This document shows, piece after piece, positions 8,624 through 17,190 of a stretch of DNA of 64,000 bases. The stretch covers positions 1 through 64,000 of the forward strand of contig CAJTPH010000012.1 of assembly GCA_910578215.1 (NCBI GenBank), in the 5' to 3' direction. The DNA is from an uncultured Acetatifactor sp. (GTDB lineage: Bacteria > Bacillota > Clostridia > Lachnospirales > Lachnospiraceae). Within the stretch, counting starts at the first letter, position 1, and every line of letters begins with the position of its first letter. The translations under genes were made by a program, and so were the position numbers. The notes under the pieces were generated by a model, which had not been told where the DNA came from, made no database searches, and was given only the letters and a program-made list of their open reading frames with translations.

Positions 8624-11600
8624 TTACTCTGTCTTGTCCCCGTTCTTACCTTTTCCACGCAGCTTGACGCCTGCAAATACGGCTATGCCTGCTGCCGCCA
8701 GCACAAGAGCCGAAATCCATATCCAAAGGAATCTGCCCATGCTGTCGCCGGTCTTGGGAGGAGTGATGCTGGTTCCGGTATTCTTATCATCGGAAACCGG
8801 CACAACCCTGTTCCAGCCGATAGCAAAAGGAGACGCGCTCCTGATGTGAAGCTCCAGCCCCGCATCGGTCTTGGTATAGGGCTCATTTATGATCTGTCCT
8901 GCAGTCAAGCCGTTGCAGTCCATGGTAATCAGGTGTGTGATAATGAAATCATATTCCTCAGCATTGGTTCCTTCCGGATATTGCAGGACAACCTTTAAGC
9001 CCTCTGCAGGAAAATCGTCCTTTGTCGCCACATCCCATGTCACGCCGTTATCCCGGCTCACCGATACGGCCACATCCCACACTACCACATTTTCTTTGGC
9101 AAATTCATTTCCGAAGGCTCCCTGTGCCGCCGTCACCACGCTCTGCATTATATATTCCTTCAGCTCGTCTACAGTGCTGCACCCGGTAACCGCTTTCACA
9201 GCTTCCGTCATGACGGAATCCGGAAGTACCTCGCTGGGCTCTGACTTTATGACGTAGTTATCCCCAGGCGCTGCCGTAGGTTCCGGCTCCGGTTCCGTGT
9301 CAGGCTCGGAATCAGGCTCTGCAGGCGGCTCCGCCGTAGGTTCTGCCGTGGGCTCGGGATCTGGCTCCTGCGTAGGCTCCGGATCAGGCTCCTGTGTAGG
9401 CTCGGGATCTGGCTCCTGTGTAGGTTCCGGGGTGGGCTCCGGCGTAGGTTCCGGAGTAGGCACCGGCTCGTCAAAATTGATCTGATCCGACGTAACGGCA
9501 TTGATCTCCTTCTGAGACATCAGCCTGTACATTGCCTTTAAGGCTTCAAGTGCACTGAGCGCCTCACCCTCGTCCGGAACATATTCCTCTTTCCAGTCTC
9601 CGCCAAGGCTTCCTGCAAGCTCGTCGGAAAGCTTCTGTGCTTCCGCCTGCTTCGCAGCCTTCTCGTTCACCTGCCCTGCAAGATCCACGGGTATTTCCAC
9701 AGCAGCGTTGGCAAGATTGCTCTTATAATAATCCGCAAAGGCGTTTGCCCCTACCTTCACCGTATAGGCTGTCACACCGTCCACACTTAACACGCTGCCG
9801 TCCGCAGCCTTGAAGCTGCCGTAATCAAAAGCCGCAACCTTATGAGAGCCCCATATGTCTGCGTCCTTCACAGCCGCGGTATAATCCTTGCCGCCTGCGG
9901 TGACGGTAACGGTGGCAGAGTCGGCTCCTCCCGCAAATGCGGCTTCCTTGTCAAATACAAGCCTAAAACCGCCGTCCACACACTGTACCGTCATGGAAGG
10001 CGCCGCAACCTTGCGGGCATTGCGGATACCGCCGTCATTGTGCCAATCCTTGTAAACCTCCGCATCCTGTATTGTGATATGGGCAATATTCCTCTGCTCA
10101 TCCACTACCGTCTGCTCAAATACCGCACCCATCCCCAGCGAAACCAGATTCACCGGGATATACAGCATACCGTTGTAGCTGCGCGCTTTTTCGTTGGGAT
10201 TCGTCTGTCCGGAAAATACGTTCCTGCTCTCCCCCGCCTTTACCGTAATGATACCGCTCTGTACGTCCAGATTGAGCAGACCGCTGGCTGCAGTAAAGGG
10301 ATATTCCACAGTCACTACATTTTCCGTCACTCCAAGCATCCTGTATCCCAGATATTCCGCTATGGGAGCCACGGGAACCATAATCTGATTCTCTCCGTAG
10401 ATTGCCTCGTACTCCTTTGTCTCGCCGTTGTAGTTCTCCAGGCTCAGCACATAGGTACGCTCGGGGCGGCTGCCCGCCGCTGCAAGCTCATCCGCGCCGT
10501 TATAATTTCCGGAAGGGAAACCGGGCGCCGCAAGCTCATTCAGATATTCTTCAATCCAGGTATATCCGGAAGGCGCGATTTCATTTCTGTCCTCCGCGTT
10601 ATTGGGATCAAGGTTATGCGCCACCTCCCACGCGTCCGGCATGCCGTCCTGGTCCGTGTCCAGACGATACCACTGGGAATTCGGATCATTTACGTCGATT
10701 ACCGGACGGTTGTTCAGGTAATTCTGGTCAAACTGCACACCGTTTTCATCATGGTCCTCCGCATTGTGCAGCAGAATCTTGCCGGTCTGGTTTCTCACGC
10801 CGTCCATGATCTGCGCGTCAATGGGATCGTGCTGCAGGACGGTACTGCCGTCCGGGCCATGATACAGGGACGCACCCGAGAACTGCAGAACCTTTGCATA
10901 AGCCACCTCCGCGGTATCCATATTTTCAAGAAGCTCCATATTCATACGGTTCTTGATAAGCACCAGCGGAATGGTGTAATCGTAAGGGAAGGTAAAACGT
11001 TCGGGGTATTTTGCCGAGCTCTCGGAGCCGGGCGTAATCATATCCACACCCGTATTCACACCGTCCAGCACACCGTTTTTGTTGGAGTCGATCAGGTTGC
11101 CTCCCAGATACAGGAAGTATTTACCGTTGCTCCTTGTGATCGCATGGTCCGGGTCCTTGGTGTCAAGGCCTGCGATATAATAGTTATTCACCACATTACC
11201 CCAGCCCTGTCCTGCCGAGTTGCCTCCTGCCACGAAGGGATACTCTCCCCAGTTATATACTACATTGTTGGTAAAATCCATAATTCCCTTTGCCTTGGGA
11301 TTTCTGTCGTTCTGGTTGCCCCAGAGGCAATGGTGGATAGTCTGCGAATTCCACTCCTGCAGGCCGCCCATGGAATGAGTTCTGACGCCATTGGTCACGA
11401 TGGACCACTGAATGGTCAGGTTGCTGGTATTCCGGGCGGAGCAATCCTCGTCGCTGCCATAGGTAAAGGAGCAGTGGTCGATCATGATATTTTTGCTCGC
11501 CTGCACATAGAAGGAATCATCCTTTGCCGTCGCCTGTCCATGCCGGAAATGGATATACCGGATAATCACATTCTCGGCTCCCTTCAGGTAAAAATTCTCC

Positions 11601-12028
11601 CCTGTCAGGGTAATTCCCTCGCCGGGCGCCGACTGTCCCGCTATAGTGACATTCTTAATACTTTTACTGTAGGCTACGCTCTTATTTGTCTGGATGGTGC
11701 CCGCCACATCGAACACGATGATTCTGGGCTCATCCGTCTTACCGTCATTGTCCAATGCGGCCGCAAAGGACCCCGGTCCGGTGGTATTCAGGTTAGTGAC
11801 ATGGATAACCTTGCCGCCTCTGCCACCGGTTATATACTCCGCATATCCCTCTGCCCCCGGAAATGCTGGCAGATCCGACATGGGAGGAAGGACTTCAACC
11901 AGCTGTCCCGAAGAATCTTCCTGCGCGGGCAGGCCTGCTTCGTACTGCATATCAGCCTTGCTCGTCAGTACGTTGCCGGACAGCATTGCGGCACACAATG
12001 CCAACGACAATATCTTTTTATACTTCAA
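8624..12028 (-). CDS. cell-surface pectate lyase (PL1-type beta-helix) with stalk and sortase-like tail
   Basis: 1134 aa from the TTG at 12028, which has GAGGAG ten bases upstream; an upstream GTG at 12037 sits almost on the Shine-Dalgarno. Signal peptide about 1-25. The catalytic part (about 55-510) opens with PAFPGAEGYAEYITGGRGG and continues with TIAGQSAPGEGITL, VIIRYIHFRHG, IMIDHCSFTYGSDE and TIQWSIV. These are hallmarks of pectate lyases that cut homogalacturonan using calcium. DTDQDGMPDAWE and a YTWIEEYLN helix end this region, as in many PL1 enzymes. Then follow a copper-amine-oxidase-N-like module (about 545-650), other beta regions, Pro/Glu repeats (9270-9475), the 130-residue module shared with the PL11 protein (about 934-1075), PPKTGD, a membrane segment and a basic tail. 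Second gene of the operon. Confidence 0.92.
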   Translation of the reverse strand: MKYKKILSLALCAAMLSGNVLTSKADMQYEAGLPAQEDSSGQLVEVLPPMSDLPAFPGAEGYAEYITGGRGGKVIHVTNLNTTGPGSFAAALDNDGKTDEPRIIVFDVAGTIQTNKSVAYSKSIKNVTIAGQSAPGEGITLTGENFYLKGAENVIIRYIHFRHGQATAKDDSFYVQASKNIMIDHCSFTYGSDEDCSARNTSNLTIQWSIVTNGVRTHSMGGLQEWNSQTIHHCLWGNQNDRNPKAKGIMDFTNNVVYNWGEYPFVAGGNSAGQGWGNVVNNYYIAGLDTKDPDHAITRSNGKYFLYLGGNLIDSNKNGVLDGVNTGVDMITPGSESSAKYPERFTFPYDYTIPLVLIKNRMNMELLENMDTAEVAYAKVLQFSGASLYHGPDGSTVLQHDPIDAQIMDGVRNQTGKILLHNAEDHDENGVQFDQNYLNNRPVIDVNDPNSQWYRLDTDQDGMPDAWEVAHNLDPNNAEDRNEIAPSGYTWIEEYLNELAAPGFPSGNYNGADELAAAGSRPERTYVLSLENYNGETKEYEAIYGENQIMVPVAPIAEYLGYRMLGVTENVVTVEYPFTAASGLLNLDVQSGIITVKAGESRNVFSGQTNPNEKARSYNGMLYIPVNLVSLGMGAVFEQTVVDEQRNIAHITIQDAEVYKDWHNDGGIRNARKVAAPSMTVQCVDGGFRLVFDKEAAFAGGADSATVTVTAGGKDYTAAVKDADIWGSHKVAAFDYGSFKAADGSVLSVDGVTAYTVKVGANAFADYYKSNLANAAVEIPVDLAGQVNEKAAKQAEAQKLSDELAGSLGGDWKEEYVPDEGEALSALEALKAMYRLMSQKEINAVTSDQINFDEPVPTPEPTPEPTPEPTQEPDPEPTQEPDPEPTQEPDPEPTAEPTAEPPAEPDSEPDTEPEPEPTAAPGDNYVIKSEPSEVLPDSVMTEAVKAVTGCSTVDELKEYIMQSVVTAAQGAFGNEFAKENVVVWDVAVSVSRDNGVTWDVATKDDFPAEGLKVVLQYPEGTNAEEYDFIITHLITMDCNGLTAGQIINEPYTKTDAGLELHIRSASPFAIGWNRVVPVSDDKNTGTSITPPKTGDSMGRFLWIWISALVLAAAGIAVFAGVKLRGKGKNGDKTE

Positions 12029-12054
12029 CGAAAACACACTCCTCTCTCATCTGT

Positions 12055-15000
12055 CTACTCAAACATGCGGTCCGCATAATCGGAAGGCAGGGTAGTCTGA
12101 TCAATCTTTACTATTCTGTTTACCATGTATCTCAGGTTCGCCTCGCTGATTCCCTTGCCGATGCCGAATTTCTTCTTTCCCTCACGACTGTCCTTGGTCT
12201 CTACACTCAGCTGGAATGCTGCCTTTACATACTTGCTGTACCAGGCGTTATCCGCCACGTCCTCCCGGCTGATTCTGGTATCCGCATAGGTGGTGTCGAT
12301 GTCGAACAGATTCACCAGCATCACCGCGATTTCCTCCGTTGTGATATCCCGGTCCAGACCGGACATAATGGTATCCACATCCTTCATGTTTGCCTGTCCG
12401 TTAAACAGTCCTCTGGCGTACATTGCATTAAGTGCGTTCCTTATGGATTCCTCTGTCGTCATGCTGTCGTCCACCGACTTCTTGCTGTCCCTGGGAATGG
12501 CAAGCCTGACCTCCTTCTTCACTACAACCTCATCGCCGTCCTCGTTGGTGGCCAGCATCGTCACCAGAAGCACAGCCTCCGTTGCCCCGTCCTCGGAAGG
12601 GATAACCGTGAGAGTATTCTCTGTCAGCTCCGCGTTGCCGGATACCACTTCCCAGATCAGTGTCTCGCCGTTCTCAAATCTTTCCGGAAGACGTATCTGG
12701 CGCTTGTTTATCTTCACCTCGCCGTCTTCTCCCAGGGTCACCAGAACATTGCCCACATAGTCTACAAGGTATTCCTCAATATGTCCCAGATTTCCGTTAG
12801 GCAGCACGATGACGGGATAGGTCACTGTCTGTCCGCCTGCGCTGATGCTGACAAGCGCGTTTTCATTGGGCTCACTGCTGTCCAGGGAAGCGGTGAATTT
12901 CATCACTCTTACCTCAACCTGCTTCTTACTTCCGTCCGAGAAGTTATACTCGTAGATACCGTTCAGTACCAGGCCTGCGGTATTCGCCTTATCGCCCACA
13001 TAATAGGTTGTCTTCTTGGCAGGGCTGACAATCTTCAGCTCCGTAAGAACCTTGCTTGCTTTGCCGTTGATCGCCTCAAAGAACATATTGTCGTAATAGT
13101 TCGTTCCTCCTGCGTTCTGAAGCTCCACGGAAGCAACGTCAAACTTGGTTGCCTTTGTGGAGGCGGAACCGTTGGAGCTGTGTACCGTGCCGTTGCCGTT
13201 TATGTATACATTCTGGTCAAACTCGGCAAATTTTGTCCACTCCTCGCTGCCATAGTCATCCGTAGTCCAGACTACCGCGTCAAATACCAGATATCCCAGC
13301 TCATTACTCTTATCCAGGTCGATATCGATTTCCGCCCTTGCCCACTGCTTCACGGGCAGGCCGCCGAAGCGATGCGCATAATCCCCTGTTGTGTTCTTAT
13401 CCAGGTACAGGTTCATGTTAGAGCTTCCGTATTGGCCGATATCCACCATAGGATATCCCTCGCTGTTCAGAATACGCATGAACAGGGAGGCACCGCTGGT
13501 TGCCGTTGTCAGGAACTCCGTCTCAAAGTGGACGGTTCCCGAGCTGACGGTATTCGTAAGCTTCAAGGTAGAGGAACCCTTATCCAGCTTGATCTTATTA
13601 CTGGTATTGCTTGTGTCCTCCACGCCGATATCGCCGCTGGTTACACCGATCTTATCCCCGTTAAAGCCTACCAGTGCCACGTTTTCCTCGTTCGTGTAGC
13701 TGAATGTCAGGTAAGAGCCGTCGGGCTTCATCTTTACCTTAACCATATAGGATACGGTAAATTCCTTCCCGTTGTCCGTTACCTTGATAATAACCTCGCT
13801 CTCGTCCTTGATTTCACTGAAATCGTATTGCGTCTCAAACTTATTGATCTTGAACGTCTTGGTCTCCGACGGTCTGCCGTCGGAATATTCCACCAGATAG
13901 GTTCCGGTGAGCTCCAGACCCGCTGTATTCAGCTCGGAGCCCTGTACATATTCCAGCTTTGTCGCCGGCTTGGTGATTTCCATGCTCTGCAGGGTCTTTG
14001 TGGTGGTCACAATACCGCTGATGCCGTTTCCGTCATTGAAATAAACGTCATCCACATAGGAGATACCCTGAGATTCAAACTGCAGCTCCTTGATATCAAA
14101 GACATTCAAGCCCTCTGTGGAACAGCCGCTTGACACATTGTAATTGATGAAAGCTTCATTCTGCGTAACGGTTTTCTCAAGCTTCCACTCCTCATCCGTA
14201 TACGCATTCTTGTAGTAAATTTCCATATCGAACTGCATGACTCCCTTTTCATTGGAAGCATCCAGATCGATCTGCGTCACAACCTTTATCCACTTATTGG
14301 TTCTCTTGCTGGCAAGGTTAATCGTATTTCCGGCTCCTGTGATATCCAGCCCCTTGTACATATTCAGGTTACCGCTGCCCTGCTGTGCGTAGTTGATCAG
14401 CGCGTTACCCTGGCTGTCCAGTATCTTGATGCCAAATACGGCTCCGTTCTGGTAGCCCACCGTCTCAAAGGTTACAATGCCGCTGTCGATTGCCCGGTCC
14501 AGAACCTTTCTGACTGTTCCTTTGTTAATCTGCAGCTTGTTGGTCTCATTGGAACCCTTCTCGTCCGCCGCCACAGCCAGGACCCCTTCGGCTGCCTCCA
14601 GCTTCAGGTCCTCAATATCGTCTGCGTCTATGTAAAAGAAGGACTGAGAAGGAAGCACCACCGGTACTAATACCTCCATGTTGTCAAAGCATGCGCCTGC
14701 TCCATTGCTCTCCATTACCATGGATGCCACACTGAATTCGGTCAGGGTATCCGTTGCGCAGCCATTATCGCTTTTTAAAGCCGAACCGTCCGTTGCCGGC
14801 CAGCCTGTCTGATAATTCTCCTGGGTAACCGTTGCTCCGAGAACCCAGTCCGTATCAGAATAGTCTGCCTTGGAGTAAATATTTGTAGTAAACTGCAATA
14901 CGCCGTTTTTGTTGGAAGCCGTCAGGTCAATCTCCGTCTCCATGCGTATCCATTGATTTTTCTTTGCCAGCACCGTGCTCGGCGCTCCTGAGGTATCCTG

Positions 15001-16884
15001 GCCGAAATACAGGTTTATATTTCCCTTGCTGGGGAACTGGCCAAAATTAATCAATACGTTTCCGTCCTTGTCACAGATACGGAACAAAGCGTTTTTAGCG
15101 TTCTCGTTAAACTCCACATTGATTTTTACAATGCCTTCGGTCAGGGCATCCCATGACTTCGTGACCTTGCCTGCTGTTGTAAACATCAGCTTCTGTGTGT
15201 CATTTCCTGCCACTGCCGTCTGGCTCAGCTCAACCGCAGCCGTATCCCCTGCCAGTCCCAGCTCATCCAGACTTTGAGCCTCGCCCGTATAAGAGAAAAC
15301 AGGCTCCATTTCCGCATCCGACTCTACTCTTATAGAGAATGTGCAGGTATAGATGTTGTCCTTGTCATCCTTATATGTAACAGTCACCTTCTTGGAGCCC
15401 GCGCTGCTCATATCCGGAGCGGTAACCTCGTAGACATCTGCACTCAGCTCCTCCTTATATTCCTGGATGCCGTCGGAATAAACCGCCTGCACCACAAGTC
15501 CGGTCTGATCAAAGCTTTCGCCGATCCTGTAGGTTGTCTTGTCCGGTCTGGTCACGACCTCAATCCCTGTCAACACCTTTTCCGGTACCTTGACCTCAAC
15601 CGTGGTATCCAGCTTCTTCCCGCCGTAGCAGATCGTTATAGGGACGCTGTCAGCCGCAGCCGTTTCCTTGCTGTAGCCTTCTACCGTGTAATCAACCCCG
15701 TACAGCATATCCGCAAGCTTCAATGTCTCCTTTGTTCCGCCGAAGTGTGTTATCTCCACCGCGGCATCACCGGGTGCAAAGTCTGTTCCCGCGGTCTGTG
15801 CGCCGGGCGCTGTGGCAAGAGCCAGCTCCCCTGTAATGGCATGGAGGGAAATATCTCCGATCCACCTGCTCTTGCTTCCTTTATTGCTTATGGTTATGGT
15901 ATTCAAATCAAAGGGATGCTCGCTGCTGCCGTCAGCGGCGCTCACCGTACCGTTTGCGCCGTTTGCGCTTTGCAGCAGCTCCTCCTGGGTTGCAGAACCT
16001 ACCAAACGCCACTCGGACGCATTCTCGCTGTAGCTATTTGCCGTATAATCGGATACGCTTACCGCAAACTTCAGTACCCCGTCCGAGGAGTCGTCAAGGT
16101 AGAACTCCGTCCTTACCCTGCACCATGTGTTTCCGGTATAAGCGCCCAATTCCACAAGAGAGCTGCCCCCCTCGGTATCGGTTAGATAAATCTTCTTGGT
16201 GTTTGAATTTACACAAACTACAAATAATGTCTCACCCTTGCTGTTCACAAAGACAACGTTTTGTGTAACGCCGCCTGCCGGACAAAGCTCTATATCAAAA
16301 ACAACTGTCCCAGCGCTGATGACCTCTCCTATGGGAACCTCCGCCGATTTATTTCCTCCTATAGACAACCCCTTCTTAGTCCACTGAGTTGCCTGGCTCA
16401 GTCCCATGACACCCTCCGCTGCCGTCTCGCCGTCGTAGCGGAATATATATCCGTCTGCGGCATATATACCCATTCCTGCCCCGTTGGATGCCGGCGGCAC
16501 CTTTACAGGCTCTTTCGTGGGTGCAGGCGACTCCGTCGGTGCAGGCGACTCTGTCGGTGCGGGCGACTCCGTAGATCCCGCAGGCGACTCCGTCGGTGCG
16601 GGCGATTCCGTAGATCCCGCAGGCTCCTCCGTACCTTCCGTGGATTCAGGCGTCTCTGTTGCCACGCCTGCCGATTCATCTGTATCTTTTTCATCCATCG
16701 GCTCACCTGTATCCGCACCGTCTGCGGGTCCGGTGATATCCGCATTGTCCGACATTCCGCCCGAGGATTCACCGGAATTAACCGTATCCGCAAGTACATG
16801 ATCCATCGACAATGTTGAACATATCAGCAATGTCGAAAGCGCAAATGCCAGCACTTTGTTCATTTTTACATGAACTTTTTTCAT
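12055..16884 (-). CDS. large secreted multi-module surface protein, probable pectin-binding or scaffold protein
   Basis: 1609 aa from the ATG at 16884 (GGGAGGAAGG upstream); an upstream in-frame ATG at 16905 lacks such a site. Signal peptide about 1-33, Thr/Pro/Glu linker (about 35-130, ESPAPT repeats), then four copies of a roughly 200-residue beta-sandwich module (145-348, 527-735, 747-948, 1057-1266). Shared signatures include ILDxxGxxLINxxQ, a W-x-R-x-x-T-E-I-D-L-D-x-S-N box and a closing DNM/DDVYF. Ig-like segments separate them (437-520, 963-1050, 1280-1358). The last 135 residues resemble degenerate SLH repeats (DVADNAWYSKYVKAAFQLSV). There is no sortase motif and no catalytic domain I recognise. 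It is the first gene of the operon, 26 bp upstream of the pectate lyase. Carbohydrate binding is inferred from module sharing with the PL11 enzyme. Confidence 0.88.
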   Translation of the reverse strand: MKKVHVKMNKVLAFALSTLLICSTLSMDHVLADTVNSGESSGGMSDNADITGPADGADTGEPMDEKDTDESAGVATETPESTEGTEEPAGSTESPAPTESPAGSTESPAPTESPAPTESPAPTKEPVKVPPASNGAGMGIYAADGYIFRYDGETAAEGVMGLSQATQWTKKGLSIGGNKSAEVPIGEVISAGTVVFDIELCPAGGVTQNVVFVNSKGETLFVVCVNSNTKKIYLTDTEGGSSLVELGAYTGNTWCRVRTEFYLDDSSDGVLKFAVSVSDYTANSYSENASEWRLVGSATQEELLQSANGANGTVSAADGSSEHPFDLNTITISNKGSKSRWIGDISLHAITGELALATAPGAQTAGTDFAPGDAAVEITHFGGTKETLKLADMLYGVDYTVEGYSKETAAADSVPITICYGGKKLDTTVEVKVPEKVLTGIEVVTRPDKTTYRIGESFDQTGLVVQAVYSDGIQEYKEELSADVYEVTAPDMSSAGSKKVTVTYKDDKDNIYTCTFSIRVESDAEMEPVFSYTGEAQSLDELGLAGDTAAVELSQTAVAGNDTQKLMFTTAGKVTKSWDALTEGIVKINVEFNENAKNALFRICDKDGNVLINFGQFPSKGNINLYFGQDTSGAPSTVLAKKNQWIRMETEIDLTASNKNGVLQFTTNIYSKADYSDTDWVLGATVTQENYQTGWPATDGSALKSDNGCATDTLTEFSVASMVMESNGAGACFDNMEVLVPVVLPSQSFFYIDADDIEDLKLEAAEGVLAVAADEKGSNETNKLQINKGTVRKVLDRAIDSGIVTFETVGYQNGAVFGIKILDSQGNALINYAQQGSGNLNMYKGLDITGAGNTINLASKRTNKWIKVVTQIDLDASNEKGVMQFDMEIYYKNAYTDEEWKLEKTVTQNEAFINYNVSSGCSTEGLNVFDIKELQFESQGISYVDDVYFNDGNGISGIVTTTKTLQSMEITKPATKLEYVQGSELNTAGLELTGTYLVEYSDGRPSETKTFKINKFETQYDFSEIKDESEVIIKVTDNGKEFTVSYMVKVKMKPDGSYLTFSYTNEENVALVGFNGDKIGVTSGDIGVEDTSNTSNKIKLDKGSSTLKLTNTVSSGTVHFETEFLTTATSGASLFMRILNSEGYPMVDIGQYGSSNMNLYLDKNTTGDYAHRFGGLPVKQWARAEIDIDLDKSNELGYLVFDAVVWTTDDYGSEEWTKFAEFDQNVYINGNGTVHSSNGSASTKATKFDVASVELQNAGGTNYYDNMFFEAINGKASKVLTELKIVSPAKKTTYYVGDKANTAGLVLNGIYEYNFSDGSKKQVEVRVMKFTASLDSSEPNENALVSISAGGQTVTYPVIVLPNGNLGHIEEYLVDYVGNVLVTLGEDGEVKINKRQIRLPERFENGETLIWEVVSGNAELTENTLTVIPSEDGATEAVLLVTMLATNEDGDEVVVKKEVRLAIPRDSKKSVDDSMTTEESIRNALNAMYARGLFNGQANMKDVDTIMSGLDRDITTEEIAVMLVNLFDIDTTYADTRISREDVADNAWYSKYVKAAFQLSVETKDSREGKKKFGIGKGISEANLRYMVNRIVKIDQTTLPSDYADRMFE

Positions 16885-16961
16885 TTTTCCTTCCTCCCTC
16901 ATCAATTTTTATTTAATGGGTTATTTTTTAATGAAAATTTTGGCAATTTTCACATATTATT

Positions 16962-16993
16962 AATATAGCATCCACCCCCCCCCATTTTGTCAA
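16962..16993 (-). promoter_or_regulatory. putative operon promoter with a nine-G tract in the spacer
   Basis: On the minus strand: TTGACA (16988-16993), a 20-nt spacer containing G9 (16975-16983), then TATATT (16962-16967) preceded by TGC, an extended -10. A 20-nt spacer is too long for efficient sigma-A use; loss of three G would give the ideal 17 nt. The ATG of the first surface gene lies 78 bp downstream. The 306-bp divergent region 16885-17190 holds this and the next promoter and no gene. Confidence 0.6.
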
Positions 16994-17092
16994 TCCATGT
17001 GCCTCAAATAAGCAAGCATAACAATATTCAAGGCCCGCCACCACATAAAAAGCAATGTAAAGTGCATTGCCTTTCGTTTGCGTTAAATATAA

Positions 17093-17121
17093 TTGACAAT
17101 ATATACTTATTGTAGTAAAGT
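17093..17121 (+). promoter_or_regulatory. putative sigma-A promoter of the HD-GYP gene
   Basis: TTGACA, a 17-nt spacer and TAAAGT, about 70 bp upstream of the ATG. It diverges from the surface-operon promoter. Confidence 0.5.
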
Positions 17122-17190
17122 ACAGGAAAGGAATGACATTGATAAGTGTATAATTTGATCTTATCCCGCAATCGAGAGGAACTAAAATGA

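Noticed and set aside
2205..16818. Long open frames on the plus strand opposite the surface-protein genes
   Set aside because: They mirror repetitive minus-strand coding sequence, start without ribosome sites and encode Leu/Arg/Ser-rich artefacts. The minus-strand frames have signal peptides, domains and anchors.
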